Position numbers and translations under genes: made by a program. From contig NZ_DJDT01000272.1 of assembly GCF_002432345.1 (NCBI RefSeq), positions 1 to 5,929 of the forward strand: a DNA stretch of 5,929 nucleotides, in the 5' to 3' direction. The notes under the pieces were generated by a model. It had not been told where the DNA came from and did no database searches. It was given only the letters and a program-made list of their open reading frames with translations. This stretch comes from Pedobacter sp. UBA5917 (lineage in GTDB: Bacteria; Bacteroidota; Bacteroidia; Sphingobacteriales; Sphingobacteriaceae). Shown here piece by piece: positions 5,224 to 5,929 of the stretch (position 1 is the first letter of the stretch; each line of letters begins with the position of its first letter).

Positions 5224-5314
5224 TACTTTTCGGGAACTGCAGCCCCGCCATTCGCTATAGCCCTGATGATCCCGATGAAAAATCGGGATGGGGGCTGTCG
5301 CTGCTGTCGGGTTT
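5224..5314 (-). repeat. Dispersed hairpin repeat, copy B
   Basis: Read on the minus strand, this has the same ordered blocks as 2695-2766: AAACCCGACAGCAGCGA, CATCCCGAT-loop-ATCGGGAT, then GCTATAGC, GGGGCTG, and CCCGAAAAGTA. The 8-bp hairpin is 5269-5276 with 5282-5289. Outer arms CAGCCCC (5240-5246) and GGGGCTG (5291-5297) extend the stem; copy A lacks them. It lies in inverted orientation to copy A, with dnaK between them. Confidence 0.65.
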
Positions 5315-5402
5315 ATGGAAGGAGGAACTGTGCTTTTGGCCAGGTTTAATAGCGATTGGGTTAACTTATATATTCCTTAATATCTTATATGGTAAAAACC
5401 TG

Positions 5403-5699
5403 TTAAGTTAATTTTCTGTTGCGCAATAGGCAAACAATTCGTTCTGTTAAGAACCCGTAAAATAAACTATTGAACAATAATCCATAATAGAAAATAGGTC
5501 CGTCCATAAAGCCAAAGAACAGCGTGTGTGTAGGAAAACGGAAAATATAATATGGCTTGGCTATCGCCTGTATAATAGAACTATTTCCATCAGTGCCTTC
5601 TTCAACGGCTACGGCAGCAATAAGCGTTATAATGGTGAAAACCCAAAACAGGAGTGAGGCAGAAACAAAAAGCAAAGGCTTAAAATTAGTTATTTTCAT
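5403..5699 (-). CDS. Small two-helix membrane protein, unknown function (98 aa)
   Basis: I do not recognise a named family, although small membrane proteins of this look occur in Bacteroidota. The N-terminus MKITNFKP leads into helix 1 at about residues 8-31, followed by an acidic loop (VEEGTDGNSS, 32-41). A semi-polar segment with RFPTHTLFFGF (54-64) leads into helix 2 at about 67-85 and a basic tail (RNRKLT). The basic termini suggest both ends are cytoplasmic with the acidic loop outside. The start at 5699 is supported by the Met immediately before the hydrophobic core. Upstream are an ATTGTT-A-AACAAT palindrome and a small hairpin repeat. No partner gene on the same strand is visible, since the next 230 bases upstream are repeat-rich. 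Confidence 0.72.
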   Translation of the reverse strand: MKITNFKPLLFVSASLLFWVFTIITLIAAVAVEEGTDGNSSIIQAIAKPYYIFRFPTHTLFFGFMDGPIFYYGLLFNSLFYGFLTERIVCLLRNRKLT

Positions 5700-5704
5700 G
5701 GTGC

Positions 5705-5717
5705 ATTGTTAAACAAT
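5705..5717. promoter_or_regulatory. Palindrome just upstream of the membrane protein start
   Basis: ATTGTT (5705-5710), A, AACAAT (5712-5717) is a perfect 6-bp inverted repeat beginning 5 bases before the start codon of the minus-strand gene. It could be an operator or a weak leader hairpin at the initiation site, but its AT-richness means chance is a fair explanation. Confidence 0.3.
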
Positions 5718-5730
5718 CTGTTTCTGTGTC

Positions 5731-5745
5731 GTAGCGAGACGCTAC
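5731..5745. repeat. Short hairpin GTAGCG-AGA-CGCTAC
   Basis: A perfect 6-bp inverted repeat, GTAGCG (5731-5736) and CGCTAC (5740-5745), around AGA. It lies in the leader of the small membrane protein gene. It resembles dispersed hairpins I associate with Bacteroidota intergenic DNA. There is no T-tract, so it is not a terminator. Confidence 0.5.
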
Positions 5746-5797
5746 AATTAGATAAGTTTGTGCATTACGGTCCAACCAAATAAGTTCCTCCATTGTT

Positions 5798-5920
5798 GTC
5801 ATTTCGAGCGGAGTGTAACGAAGTTGAGAACCCGAAGGCTCAACGAAGCTAAATCTATTTCGTAATAGATCTCTCCGCTCCACTACCGATAAAAAATCGG
5901 TACAAGTTGCGTTCCGGTCG
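5798..5920. repeat. Dispersed imperfect palindromic repeat, GTCATTTCGAG family, copy 2 (longer)
   Basis: Shares with copy 1 the left end GTCATTTCGAGCGGAGTG, the central AATCTAT and TAGATCTCTCC blocks, TCCACT, and GCGTTCC-GTCG on the right. It differs by two inserted segments: one around 5829-5850, bounded by GTTGAG/CTCAAC arms, and one around 5885-5908 containing an ACCGAT/ATCGGT hairpin. GAGCGG (5806-5811) pairs with CCGCTC (5875-5880), and ATCTATT (5853-5859) with AATAGAT (5864-5870). The expected terminal TCGAGATGAC is not seen before the window ends, so the right boundary is uncertain. Confidence 0.7.
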
Positions 5921-5929
5921 TATTCTAGG

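Larger units (their letters stand above)
4964..5402. other. Gene-free intergenic region downstream of dnaK
   Basis: 439 bases without a credible gene. In order it holds four GTCnnnn heptads directly after the dnaK stop, the dnaK terminator (5006-5040), an AAACCT hairpin (5048-5062), a dispersed palindromic repeat (5073-5155), an AT-rich T-tract stretch (5156-5223), dispersed repeat copy B (5224-5314), and AT-rich sequence (5315-5402) leading to the end of the minus-strand membrane protein gene. Nothing in 5315-5402 resembles a strong terminator for that gene. Confidence 0.8.

Noticed and set aside
5341..5411. Crossing inverted repeats (CAGGTTT/AAACCTG and TTAACTTA/TAAGTTAA) that could form a pseudoknot
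   Set aside because: Short, AT-rich arms with long spacers that overlap the end of the membrane protein gene; chance pairing is the simpler explanation.
5686..5883. Minus-strand 65-codon open frame ahead of the small membrane protein
   Set aside because: Its codons come from the dispersed palindromic repeat, and it overlaps the true start of the membrane protein gene.
5073..5929. Insertion sequence
   Set aside because: Only short palindromic repeats are present, with no transposase frame and no target-site duplication that I can define.

Overview
The window looks like chromosomal DNA of a Bacteroidota bacterium, most likely a Sphingobacteriaceae (Pedobacter-like) genome. Pointers are the DnaK sequence, A-rich start regions with no recognisable Shine-Dalgarno, a lipoprotein, an L,D-transpeptidase-fold protein and a DUF1304 protein of types common there, and many short dispersed palindromic repeats of the kind that litter Sphingobacteriales intergenic DNA. 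The lineage call rests on recognition, not on a search.

Left part (1-2545): four small envelope-type genes. An unrecognised secreted protein (minus strand) is divergent from an unrecognised, very AT-rich lipoprotein (plus strand). The lipoprotein gene runs tail-to-tail, with a 4-base overlap, into a secreted murein L,D-transpeptidase-family gene (minus strand). A DUF1304 four-helix membrane protein lies just upstream on the same strand. Two identical 28-base palindromic repeats sit at 1-28 and 2146-2173, in the same orientation, bracketing the first three genes.

Middle (2546-3058): 513 bases with no gene, filled with several repeat types: degenerate 17-18 base direct repeats, a hairpin-bearing dispersed repeat, and a compound tract with strict 7-base periodicity. 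It ends in the dnaK leader, where a sigma-54-like -24/-12 element overlaps a small inverted repeat. No CIRCE operator is visible.

Right part (3059-5929): a complete 634-residue dnaK (Hsp70), alone in its transcript and followed by a strong intrinsic terminator, with no grpE or dnaJ beside it. Then come 439 bases of repeats and a small two-helix membrane protein gene on the minus strand. The end holds a second, longer copy of a dispersed palindromic repeat whose first copy lies just after the dnaK terminator.

I see no defence system, mobile element with a transposase, CRISPR array, tRNA or rRNA. The genes do not form one pathway. The notable content is the regulatory and repeat architecture around dnaK, and two unrecognised exported proteins.
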